A stretch of 64,000 nucleotides of DNA, taken from NCBI GenBank assembly GCA_030248135.1, contig JASANC010003229.1:1-64000 (forward strand), in the 5' to 3' direction. Of the stretch, positions 11,608-20,647 are shown in pieces. Source of the DNA: Theristus sp. LFF4_11. Lineage: Eukaryota > Nematoda > Chromadorea > Monhysterida > Xyalidae. The notes below the pieces were generated by a model. That model was not told the DNA's origin, searched no databases, and was given only the letters and a program-made list of their open reading frames with translations. The number at the start of each line of letters is the position of its first letter. The first letter of the stretch is position 1. The position numbers were made by a program, and so were the translations under genes.

Positions 11608-12470
11608 ATGGCCAACAACAATCGGTGGTATTATTCGATAGCGCTGTTGCATTTTGCGATCGTTGCATTGGTAAGTAAAAGTGTCTTTTCGCTGTGATGT
11701 TTTGGTGAAGCAAAGCAATACGTACGTAATCTGGAACTGCCTGAAAACAGTTTTTTTTATATTTTTAGTATCTCGTGTCATCGGCAAATGCGTCAGAACT
11801 GGTAAGCGAAATTTGTTGATGACCACTCATAGACCCGTGGGAAAACAAAAGTAGTGCAGAACGATTTCTTCAAATCGGAGCTCCTCAAATCGTAGTCATT
11901 GCGTGGGAACTCAGTTTTTTTTGCGTGACCAGTTCTCATTCCCTCATTTCTCCTACAGCCTTTCAACATCTGGTTTCTAGGAAGCCACACTTCGGCATGA
12001 ATAAAGCACAAATGGTGGTCTTGAAGCAAAAAATCGCACAAATCAAGGTTCCGTTGCAGGGTCAACTGGAGATGTCGCCAAGCAAACGAAACGTGATCGT
12101 TGTTCGACCGTACGTGAAACGCAATCCAATGGACAACTATCTTGGCAAGCGTGGCGTCCTGGAGAATGTGTACGGAAAGCGTAGCATCATGGACAATTAC
12201 TTGGGCAAGCGAGATCCGATGTCGAATCTGTACGGCAAACGAGATCCACTGTCGAACGTCTACGGAAAACGCAACCCGATGGACAACTACTTGGGGAAAC
12301 GGAGCGTTATGGAAAATCTATACGGAAAACGTGACGTAATGGACAATTACTTGGGAAAGCGAGATCCGATGTCGAATCTGTACGGCAAACGCGACCCGTT
12401 GGCCAACGTGTACGGAAAGCGCTGCTGTGATCAAGTCGAACAAGCGGCTCCGCCGGCAAGTGGGAATTGA
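11608..12470 (+). CDS. Neuropeptide precursor: ten amidated heptapeptides, family not recognised
   Basis: A 193-residue prepropeptide from exons 11608-11670, 11769-11801 and 11985-12470, all phase 0. Residues 1-30 form a signal peptide (IALLHFAIVAL...VSSANA). After a spacer of about 55 residues comes SKR, then VKR, then ten units of ten residues, each ending G-K-R: the Lys-Arg is a convertase site and the Gly is the amide donor. Predicted peptides in order: NPMDNYL, GVLENVY, SIMDNYL, DPMSNLY, DPLSNVY, NPMDNYL, SVMENLY, DVMDNYL, DPMSNLY and DPLANVY, all C-terminally amidated. The tail is CCDQVEQAAPPASGN. The exon 3 acceptor TAGGAAG/CC is chosen because it alone keeps phase 0 with exon 2. Precursor architecture is certain; I do not recognise the peptide family (not RFamide, allatostatin A or orcokinin-like). 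Secreted through the regulated pathway, presumably neuronal. Confidence 0.93.
12120..12423 (+). repeat. 30-bp coding tandem array, ten units
   Basis: In-frame 30-bp units each encode one heptapeptide-GKR. Synonymous differences between units are common. A two-unit block (DPMSNLY then DPLSNVY/DPLANVY) occurs twice, which points to segmental duplication inside the array. Confidence 0.9.
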
Positions 12471-12494
12471 AACTGCTTCGGTTGATGAGGCGAG

Positions 12495-12620
12495 ATTTTC
12501 ACTGTCGCCTCTCGTATCGTCTCGCGCGATTTTGGGGAAAAAATCTTTTCATGTGTCTCGTCATACGTCTCGTGCTTCGTGTCTCGTCTTGTCTCGTGAA
12601 AAAAGCTCTCTCGTGTCTCC
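12495..12620. repeat. Degenerate TCTCGT-rich tract
   Basis: About ten irregular copies of TCTCGT/GTCTCG directly after the neuropeptide stop codon (for example GTGTCTCGTC, CGTCTCGTGC, TCTTGTCTCG). If transcribed it would lie in the 3' untranslated region. No function is implied. Confidence 0.6.
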
Positions 12621-13064
12621 CGGAAAACTTCTAAACTATATTGAGCGACTCCATTTCAACAAAACCGAAGCCCATCAAACTTGAGTGTTTGTTTGAAACT
12701 AAATCGAGGCAGAGATACTACACCAAAGCCGAGAGGGTCCGTTAATCCGGAGCGAGTTCCTTTTAAGCCGCAGCGGATCGACCTTTAAATTTGCCCTTTC
12801 CAGAATCTTTATCTGAGAGGATTCTTCGGTTTAGCTCTTATCTAAAAAATAATTTGAGCCAGCTATCTATCTGAAAAGTTTTGTCCTTGAAGACATAAAA
12901 TGAGTCAGAATTTGATTTTGACAAAAATTTACCATTTTGCTTGAAATTCTTGAAAATTGTGGCAATTTTAAGTGAAATACGCGTTTATACTTAATTTTTA
13001 GCGTATTTTATGCATTTGTATTTGGCTGCTTTTATTGCTTTTCAGCGTTTTAACTGGCTATATA

Positions 13065-13550
13065 CGGGGTGGCGCATAAGTAGTGTATTTTAACATTTTG
13101 ACAGCTCATATCTCGCCAACTAATGAACTGATTTATAAATTTTTTTCGGGACACGTTCTTCAAAAAATAACTTAGAGATGTGCAAAATTTCAGCACAATA
13201 ATCCAAAAAGGCGGCTGTGTAAAAGACCGAAGCCAAAAAAATCAAAAATCCTAGTATTAGCTTGGAGGCCCCACGTGAATCATCACGTTGCGCGCATCTT
13301 TCGTTTCTTGTGCACTGCAGCGATGAGCTGAAATTTTTTTGTGTGGCATGACTGAATTCAACATGAGTCGTCTACCAATTGAAAACCGTGTTTTCCTCGG
13401 AGAAACACTTTTATGAAACAACAATTGCGAAAGAAACAACTCTAACTGAATCTTTTATCCGCCGACGACCGCCGCGTGGACTGGTTGGGGCTCCGTGCCA
13501 TTGCAGCTGCCACCAGTCAAAAAGTGGTAGGCTACTTATGCGCCACCCTG
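13065..13550. mobile_element. Mariner-like MITE, TA-flanked
   Basis: Ends CGGGGTGGCGCATAAGTAG and CTACTTATGCGCCACCCTG are imperfect inverted repeats and both sides carry TA. The 486-bp interior has no convincing transposase, so it is non-autonomous. It separates the neuropeptide exons from the candidate downstream exons at 13888-14090. Confidence 0.75.
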
Positions 13551-13887
13551 TACCCAATTTTAAAAATTTGACCGCCCCCTTCCAAATCACACCCCCCCCC
13601 CCCCCGCAAATTTTGCAGCTACATCTGTATCTATCTGTCTGGAATATTTGCTCCAGCTACTATCTATGTACAATCGGCCCATATCTGGAACAACTATTTG
13701 GAGACGCATCAGAGCTGCTCCGTTTAATGGGGGCAAATTCTTCAAGCCGCGGCGAGTACGTTAAACATGAGCAATAATCTCTCTTACACATGAGGGAGTC
13801 CCTTAAACCTTAGTTTCCTTGGAGATCCTTAAGTCTTGTTTAGGTTTTTGAGCTTCTTTTGCTTTTTTGAGTGTCCCTTCATTTCAG

Positions 13888-14090
13888 ATGCACGGCTTTG
13901 TGCATCATCAGAGGCATGAAGACGAAAGCAGTGGTCTGATGGACGACAACTTCGGCATGACGTATCGGTAGGCGTTTTTTTATTACTTTATTGTTTTATA
14001 TAAACATTTATTATTTCTAAACTGTCAAATTGTTCGCTTATTCCATCCAGTTTCAGGCCGTTCGATTTGCTGAATCCGTTCCATGGGTGA
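13888..14090 (+). CDS. Two phase-matched exons, possibly alternative 3' end of the neuropeptide gene
   Basis: Exon 13888-13967 follows a strong acceptor (CCCTTCATTTCAG) and ends TATCG/GTAGGC; exon 14051-14090 follows CCATCCAG and ends in TGA. Phase 2 matches and the join reads ...NFGMTYRFRPFDLLNPFHG-stop. The first exon begins in phase 0, exactly what is needed to join neuropeptide exon 2 (ending at 11801) or an internal donor CAA/GTCGAA in exon 3. The product is His-rich (FVHHQRHEDE) and ends in Gly, which could be amidated. It could instead start at its own ATG at 13888 and be a mini-gene, or be an exon pair of an unseen gene. No signal peptide lies immediately upstream. Confidence 0.45.
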
Positions 14091-15033
14091 ACAAAGGCGG
14101 GATTTGGGTTTCGACGCATACCACACCATCCGTTAGTATATAATTCTGACAACGCATTTTTTCTTTTGTAGCTTTTGGAAAAGCCGATCATTTTTTTATG
14201 CAACATGCTGATTGGTTTTTGCGCACATGTCATCCGCTTTCAATCAGTGTCCTTTACTGACAAAAAACAGATGTTGTTTCTGGCGTTTAAAAAATCGCCA
14301 CACTTCGCTAGTGGCGTTCGTAAACGCCAGAAAAGCAACAGCGTTTTCTCAGCGTTTTTCTATTGAACTGTTTCACTATAGCGGCTCGATGAATGTGGGT
14401 GAATACAAAAGTGGGAGTTCCATTGGAATACTGTACTTTTATCATTGTTGTGGAGTTGTTCATATTTCGTGAACCTGAAATGAGAATTGTCAATAAAAAC
14501 AAAATGATCGAGATTTTGACTTGAAAACGCGCATAGCCCCACACACCAACATCCAGATGCGCACGCAGCAACGAAATTTTGTGGAAATTTTATTGAAAAA
14601 CGTAAATTTTGTGGAACCAATTTTCAAAACAGCTTCAAACCGTGTTTTCCACAGTTTTTTATACGCACTTATCGCAGAGCATTAAAAACTCATAAAAAAT
14701 TTCATTTCAGTTTGTCGTTGTTGATTTGCGCACTATAAAGCAAAGCCGGTCCGATAGTACTACAAACTGTAATCGTGCGTGATAGTGTCACGCAACATTA
14801 AACACTATACCACACCGTGTCCGTGTATCGTAGCAATTCATGATTACTTCAGCGCAGCTAATGTCTGGCAATCAGATACTGAAAGAAAAGAGCTTTTTTA
14901 AACCTACCGCCAACGAAAATTTGTTCTGTTCTTTTTTTATATGCTTTCTATCATGATGCGTTACAGCGTCGTGAAGTGAAGTAAGTTTATGGGTTACATG
15001 TGTGTAGGTCGATATTTTTTTATTTACTTCACA
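14091..15033. other. Intergenic, no gene seen
   Basis: AT-rich sequence with short open frames on both strands that have no recognisable motif. Contains a weak inverted pairing of GGCGTTTAAAAAATCGCC with nearby GTGGCGTTCGTAAACGCC. Nothing further. Confidence 0.5.
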
Positions 15034-16446
15034 TTCCGTAAAAGTCTTGCATCTCAGGTTCCTCCCACTTAAAGGCCCGTTTATACCTGACGTATGCGCA
15101 TACGGCACGGCACGGCACGTCAGTTCACGTCACTTTAGGTCCTGCGATGTTTTGCCTTGGTGTGTGTGAATGGCTCACTGGACTGCCAGACGATCCGAGC
15201 TGCTGTGTGTGATGACCGGTGGACGACGTTGGGTTTTTTCTTTACTTTACTTTTACTCAATTAAAACGACGACGACTTTTATTAAAACGACTTCACTTTT
15301 ATTAAAACGATGACGAAAGACAGGAAAAATAAGAAGGAACAAAATGGCACGAACGGCACATGCTGAACTCATAAAACACGGCACTTTTATAATGTACAAG
15401 AATGAATCAAAGAAAAATAGCTGAACAAAGATTTAAGAAAACTTTGAGCATCTAGGAAAAAAGTAGATGAGTATTGGAAGTCAAGCACTCTGTCATAAGC
15501 AGCTCACCGTAAACCCGGCTTTGTGTGAGAGTGCAGACACGAAGGCTAAAGTAGGACATTACAGTCCCGTGTTACTGCATACTACCGTTCCCACCTGACT
15601 TACGTCGACGTACGTCTGCATACGTCATGTATAAACGGGCCTTAACTCCCCAAAAGTGGGCGGAGCGTGACACACGGCGGGAAATCAAAAAAAAGTAATT
15701 TTGCTTCATTTTTTGCTGTGCAAAGGGTAACCTCTGTCGGCGCTTTTAAAGTGCGATTAAACCAAACAGGTTGCGAGGAAACGTCGTCGTCGCGTATTAT
15801 CTTTTCAATGTTCCCATGCAATGTTGCCGTCGTCCCTCTGATACGGCAACAACAACGACGACCACGTCGGCGACGACAAACGGAGGGGGGGCATTAGGCA
15901 GTGGAATATTTGATGATTGATTGACAGCTGACACGGTGTAATGTTGAAGCTCCAGATTCCGTCTTGTCAAGATCTGGACAGAAAACGCGAATTTGTACTG
16001 AAAAATGACGAACTCTTTAATCCGTTCACAATTTTCGTTTTATAAGACTTCCTACGGAATGGCCGTTTAAACATGGCAGCTTTTTTCAGGGTGCAAGGAG
16101 CGCGCGAAATTTGAATGAAAGGATAAAGACGTTCAGAAATCAAATTTGATGTGTGTTTTTAAACTAATTGATTCTTCGCGCTGTTCTGTTCATTCTATCT
16201 CCCTTGTACACACGATTGGAAATTATCTTGGCATTCTTGAAAAACACAACTCCTAGTCTGCGACTGATCCCGCCTTGATGGAGAATACAAGGACTGCCTT
16301 ATTTATTCGGCCATACTGTACCACTTATAAGGTCTTCAAACACAAAATTCCACTTTTTTTCAAAAAATTTTGATTTTATATTTATGATTCATAAAAGTTA
16401 TGATCTATATTATGAATTTTATAAGGTGACCTTATATGCAAGAAGA
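15034..16446. mobile_element. Long family A element with internal H segment and a nested family D MITE
   Basis: Left end TTCCGTAAAAGTCTTGCATC and right end ACCTTATATGCAAGAAGACT are family A termini. The left arm is interrupted at 15073-15642, then resumes with AAAAGTGGGCGGAGCGTGAC. The interior includes repeat H (AGGGTGCAAGGAGCGCGCGA ... CAACTCCTAGTCTGCGACTG). At about 1.4 kb it is the longest A-type copy here and may approximate a parent element, but no transposase frame is visible. Confidence 0.55.
15073..15642. mobile_element. Family D MITE, PIF/Harbinger-like (TAA duplication)
   Basis: Ends AGGCCCGTTTATACCTGACG and CATGTATAAACGGGCCT are inverted repeats, flanked on both sides by TAA. A 3-bp TAA/TTA duplication and a GGCCC-type terminus fit PIF/Harbinger MITEs. 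The same ends and duplication occur at 61642-61790. It is inserted into a family A copy, so it is younger than that copy. Interior sequence is non-coding. Confidence 0.7.
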
Positions 16447-16660
16447 CTTCTCGTGACATGTACGTATGTAAATCACGAAGTAAAAAAGAAAAAACTTTCT
16501 AATGCTCAATTTATGCAGCCGTTCAGTTTGAACATCATCATAGTAAGTCGGACGTCTTCTCACCGGTAACAATTTGCATGTTGTTTAAAAAAAACAGATT
16601 TAACATATGAGATCAAAACGTTCGTTTACATCACAACCGGATTCATTATGCCCGAAATAT

Positions 16661-16806
16661 TCAGTCAAGAATTTTGCAGAACGGTGCAAACATCCGTATG
16701 ATTTACGACATTGAAATTGTGTCCATGAATAGTTCAGTCAAGAATTTTGCAGAACGGTGCAAACATCCGTATGATTTACGACATTGAAATTGTGTCCATG
16801 AATAGC
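16661..16806. repeat. Two-copy 73-bp tandem duplication
   Basis: The unit beginning TCAGTCAAGAATTTTGCAGA and ending near GTGTCCATGAATAG is repeated at once with essentially no differences, so the duplication is recent. No gene covers it. Confidence 0.8.
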
Positions 16807-16949
16807 ACTTCTTTCTTGCGCTGCTGCAGCTTTGTGCGAGAAAAGCATCATGCATCAGTGCACCAATCTGTGTTCTTTGCTTACCTCCATAAACTTTGTT
16901 TACATGTCGACGGCAAAAATTAATTAAAATATGTTTCACTGGCTGTACA

Positions 16950-17215
16950 TACCGTAAAGTCTTGCATATAAGGTTCTTCCCACTTATAAGACCCCCACCC
17001 AAAAGTGGGCGGAGTGTCATACGGCGGGAAACCAAAAAATTCAAAATTTTGACTTGGTCGAAACGCCACCCCGTTTATAAGGCCAGGATTTCCTAATCTT
17101 CGCTTTATAAGACCTCCTCCCATTTATAAGGTTGCCACACAATTTTCCACTTTTTTCAGAAATTTTTGACTTTTAAATTTATATCAGGAGACCTTATATG
17201 CAAGACTTTACGGTA
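16950..17215. mobile_element. Complete family A MITE (266 bp)
   Basis: Best preserved copy: TACCGTAAAGTCTTGCATAT at the left and ATGCAAGACTTTACGGTA at the right. Internally it is nearly palindromic, with TTATAAG words at intervals and AAAAGTGGGCGGAGTGTCAT. It serves as the reference for the other copies. Clear target duplications were not identified. Confidence 0.8.
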
Positions 17216-17916
17216 TCTAACCACCGTGAAACAGTGATTATCGACAGAGTGTCCTAAAGGTCTCTGTGAGGAAAATCTAATCGGTCCCAGACGATAATAA
17301 TTTTATGATGTGCAGGATTTTACCAGATTGCATTTCCCCAAGCATGGAGCAAAAATACGCCAGAATTTTTAAAGTCACGCCTGGAAAATTTACTACAGTT
17401 TTTATTTTGATCACACTTTTTTATTTTCCACCTCTGGATTATTTTCATGCACCATGCAGCTCAATATCAGGCAGAAAAAAATAGGCAGGGTAATAAAAAA
17501 ACGCGTCAATTTTTAAAACGCTTCGATCTCGCGACTACATTATTGTCTGAAGCTGAAATTCGCACCACTTTTTGTCATTTGGTTCAAACTGTTCAACGCG
17601 TGTCTACCGTTGTTTTCAATGACCGCTGACTGAAACTGTGCAGCACTTTGTGATGCAGCGGCCGGTCACTGTTGATCCGCTCAATGCCACTGCGTATCAC
17701 TTTTTTTCAACACTCTGTCGTTATGTACTGTGTCTCTTTCTTCTCAATATTCAATTTGAACAAAGTATGCCGCCGGTTGCGAAAACATTTCAAAACAATA
17801 TTCGTAAACAAATGCCCAATGAATGCATTTTCGCTAGTTATATCTGACTATATGCCCAGTTGTTCAGCCTCAAACTGCTGTCATTAGGAACACTGTGAGC
17901 ATGTACATACTATGTA

Positions 17917-19052
17917 CAGGGTGTTCCAAAAAACATAAAAAAAGTAAATGGCTCGTGCTGCCGACTGGTTGCACGTGAAGCCGTGAAATTTGAAACACTT
18001 TTAGAAAAAAGGAACACATTTTGTGTGTCCAAATTTTATCCAGAAATTCCACTTTTTCAATAACATTTCAGCAGAAATACGTAAAAGCTCAAAAATCACC
18101 TAAATTCAGTTTTTTGACTCAAGATAAACATCATTGTCGTCATCGAGAATCTCATCTGGCAGTGGCACAAGCTCATCGTCAGCTTCAACTTTACTGATGT
18201 CATCATGTTCATGCTCACGGTCGTTCAGTTTCATGTTTCTCGGCTGCTCAATGTGTTTTCCATTGTTCTCAATGAACGACGACATTCGATGTTTGAAACT
18301 GATGATCACTTTCTGGTGCAGCGCCCGATCATCGATGATTTTTTCTCACACCGCTGCAGTGGTGGGCGCCGAAAATGTCCCGCATTATCCGTCAGAGGCC
18401 CCCAAACGCAGAAGTCAAAGGCTTCATGTCCGGACTCCTCTCGGGCCATTCAGTTCTGCCTATGCGGCCGATCCAGCGGTCACCGAACGACGCCGACAGC
18501 CACTCGCGCACTTGTTTCAATTTTCCTCTTGACTTATGGGTTTGGGGCACCTGAAGGAAATTGTGTACCGTTCGGCGCCCAACATTTTCGACAATTTGAA
18601 AACCAAAATTCGCAGTGGTGTGCAAAAAATCAACGATGATCGGGCGCTGCACCAGAATTGCTCATCAATTTCAAACATCGAATGTCGTCGTTCATTGAGA
18701 ACAATGGAAAAGACATTGGGCTGCTGAAAAAAGTGAAACTAAAGGGTCGAGAGGGAAAATCTGATGAGATCAGTGAAGACGAAGCTAAAGATGAACTTGC
18801 GCCACTGTCATATGTGAATCTCGATGACGACAACGATGATTATCCTGAGTCAAAATGCTGAAGTTAGGTGATTTTTGAGTTTTTACGCATTTCTGCTGAA
18901 ATATTATTGAAAAAATGGAATTTTGGGATAAAATTTGGACACACAAAATGTGTTCCTTTTTTTCAAAAGTGTTTCAAATTTCACGGCTTCACGTGCAACC
19001 AGTCGGCCGCACGAGCCATTTACTTTTGTTATGTTTTTTTTGGGACACCCTG
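17917..19052. mobile_element. Mariner-like element with an internally inverted transposase remnant
   Basis: Ends CAGGGTGTTCC and GGGACACCCTG are flanked by TA; terminal repeats extend over 150 bp (GTAAATGGCTCGTGC...GCACGAGCCATTTAC). On the minus strand near 18395-18540 a fragment reads VREWLSASFGDRWIGRIG...EWPERSPDMKPLTSAF, matching the region around the third catalytic Asp of mariner transposases. The protein continues on the PLUS strand at about 18536 as GHLKEIVYRSAPNIFDNLK. The two halves are therefore in opposite orientation, so the copy is dead and rearranged. The flanking arms (18280-18350 and 18610-18680) are themselves inverted repeats. Confidence 0.8.
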
Positions 19053-20647
19053 TACATGTAGGTATAATACTTGGGTATGTACATGTTGATGTGCATATGT
19101 ACCTTGTCCGGAACTATCGCCCAGGCAGATTCTCATAAAATTTCGTATGCAAAAAATAATTCCGTCTGCTACCGGCAACGCAGTTTTTTTCTACATCAAG
19201 CATTTTATTTGCCGTAAAAAACTAGCTGCGCTTTTTCAAACTGCCATGCATCAAGTCAGCGAGGGCTTTTGAATACAAGTGAAATTTCAAAAAAAACAGC
19301 ATGACTTTTGTGCAACCAAATTTACACCACTGACGACATTTTTAAAATTTCTGGTGTTTGAAATTTGATAAGGTTAAAAACTTTGTTCTGAGAAATTTTA
19401 GTGTCATTTTTTGAAATAAAACATGATTGTGTTTCACTCAATATTGTCGTCCCTGGCCACAAGCAACAGGATATTCAAATTCAATGATATAACGTGCACA
19501 CTATCAAAATCTTACCCTTTTATTACTTCTAAAGCGGACCAGAAGAAGCAGACTAAAAGAAAGAAACAGATATCGTTGCACATGAAAGTAATATAGCCGC
19601 CAGTTTATTATTTTTAAGAAATTGTTCATTTCGTCCGGCGATATGAAATGAAATAAAACTAATAGTTATGTACTATCTCCGCTGCGTGTACAGCCGCATG
19701 ATATCCAGATATTTCTTTTTTCTTCGCTTATACGCACGACAACGACCGGACCGGACCGTCTTCCATTGCGTTTCTACCATCTCGGATTTCCTTATTTTTT
19801 TTCGCGGGCTTTTGCTTTCGTTTTTCTTTGAAACACGGCTATCAGGCATCTTTTTTATTTCTTCGTTTCCCGCTGCCAATTTTATTTGTGCAGCGATTTG
19901 TTGACCTTGCGTGTATATGGAACTATTTGTGGTATGAGTCAAAAGTGCTCTGTGCATGGTTTTTCACCTTGAGTTCATTGAAAACGGTGGAAGTGAGGAT
20001 GAAGATGTTTTGCACAAAAAGGTACGATATGCCTCTGTGTTTTTTCACCGCACTCCTATCAGCTTTTCTTTCAGTTCACACGCAAAATTAAGCGACGACG
20101 TCGTCGTCGTCGTCAATACAAAAATGCACTTGGGGGGTGGAAAAAAAAATGATTTGCTCCCCAACCCTTTTTACATGAAAGGGGGGAATTCACACTCATT
20201 CAAAAAACCAGTTCATAAATCCAACCCCGCTGATTCCACATTTTAGTGAGTTCGACTGTAAACTAAATCTAAATTTAGGATCTAAATTTTCTTTCAATCG
20301 ACAAAAGTTCTCATACGACCAACAACTTCTTCAGGATCTGAGGAGGGGTTTCTGTAGTTTTCTCTGGACACCAGTCGATGTTCATCAGCATTTATTATCG
20401 TTTCAGAAAGTTTGAAAACACAAAAAAAGCTTCACATGCTCTGAGAAGACCTGCAGAACTGAAGCAAAAAAAACCGAATCCTCAATATGACGACGCCGCA
20501 AGCAGTTTGAATTGCCGCGCAATTTATGAAACGTGTTTCTATCTCTGCGTGCAGACGAAACCATTGAGTCTCGAAACCAAAAAAAAGATAATAAAATAGA
20601 GAAAAACTAAAAAAAAATCAACATCGTCAACGAAAAAAAAGATAAAA
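19053..20647. other. Intergenic region upstream of the GPCR
   Basis: About 1.6 kb with no supportable gene. A stretch at 19955-20015 is open and ends in a GT, but has no partner exon. A GACGACGTCGTCGTCGTCGTC run lies at 20092-20115 and a dense A-rich tract precedes the GPCR start. Confidence 0.5.

Noticed and set aside
12142..12339. Second frame through the neuropeptide array
   Set aside because: Out-of-frame reading of a 30-bp repeat; long only because the repeat has no stop in that frame.
13370..13560. Transposase remnant in the 13065-13550 element
   Set aside because: Fragments on both strands look vaguely mariner-like but contain no catalytic motif.
15069..15645. Family D as a piggyBac-like MITE with TTAA duplication
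   Set aside because: The 61642-61790 copy is flanked by CTAA on the left, so only TAA is shared; this fits PIF/Harbinger better.
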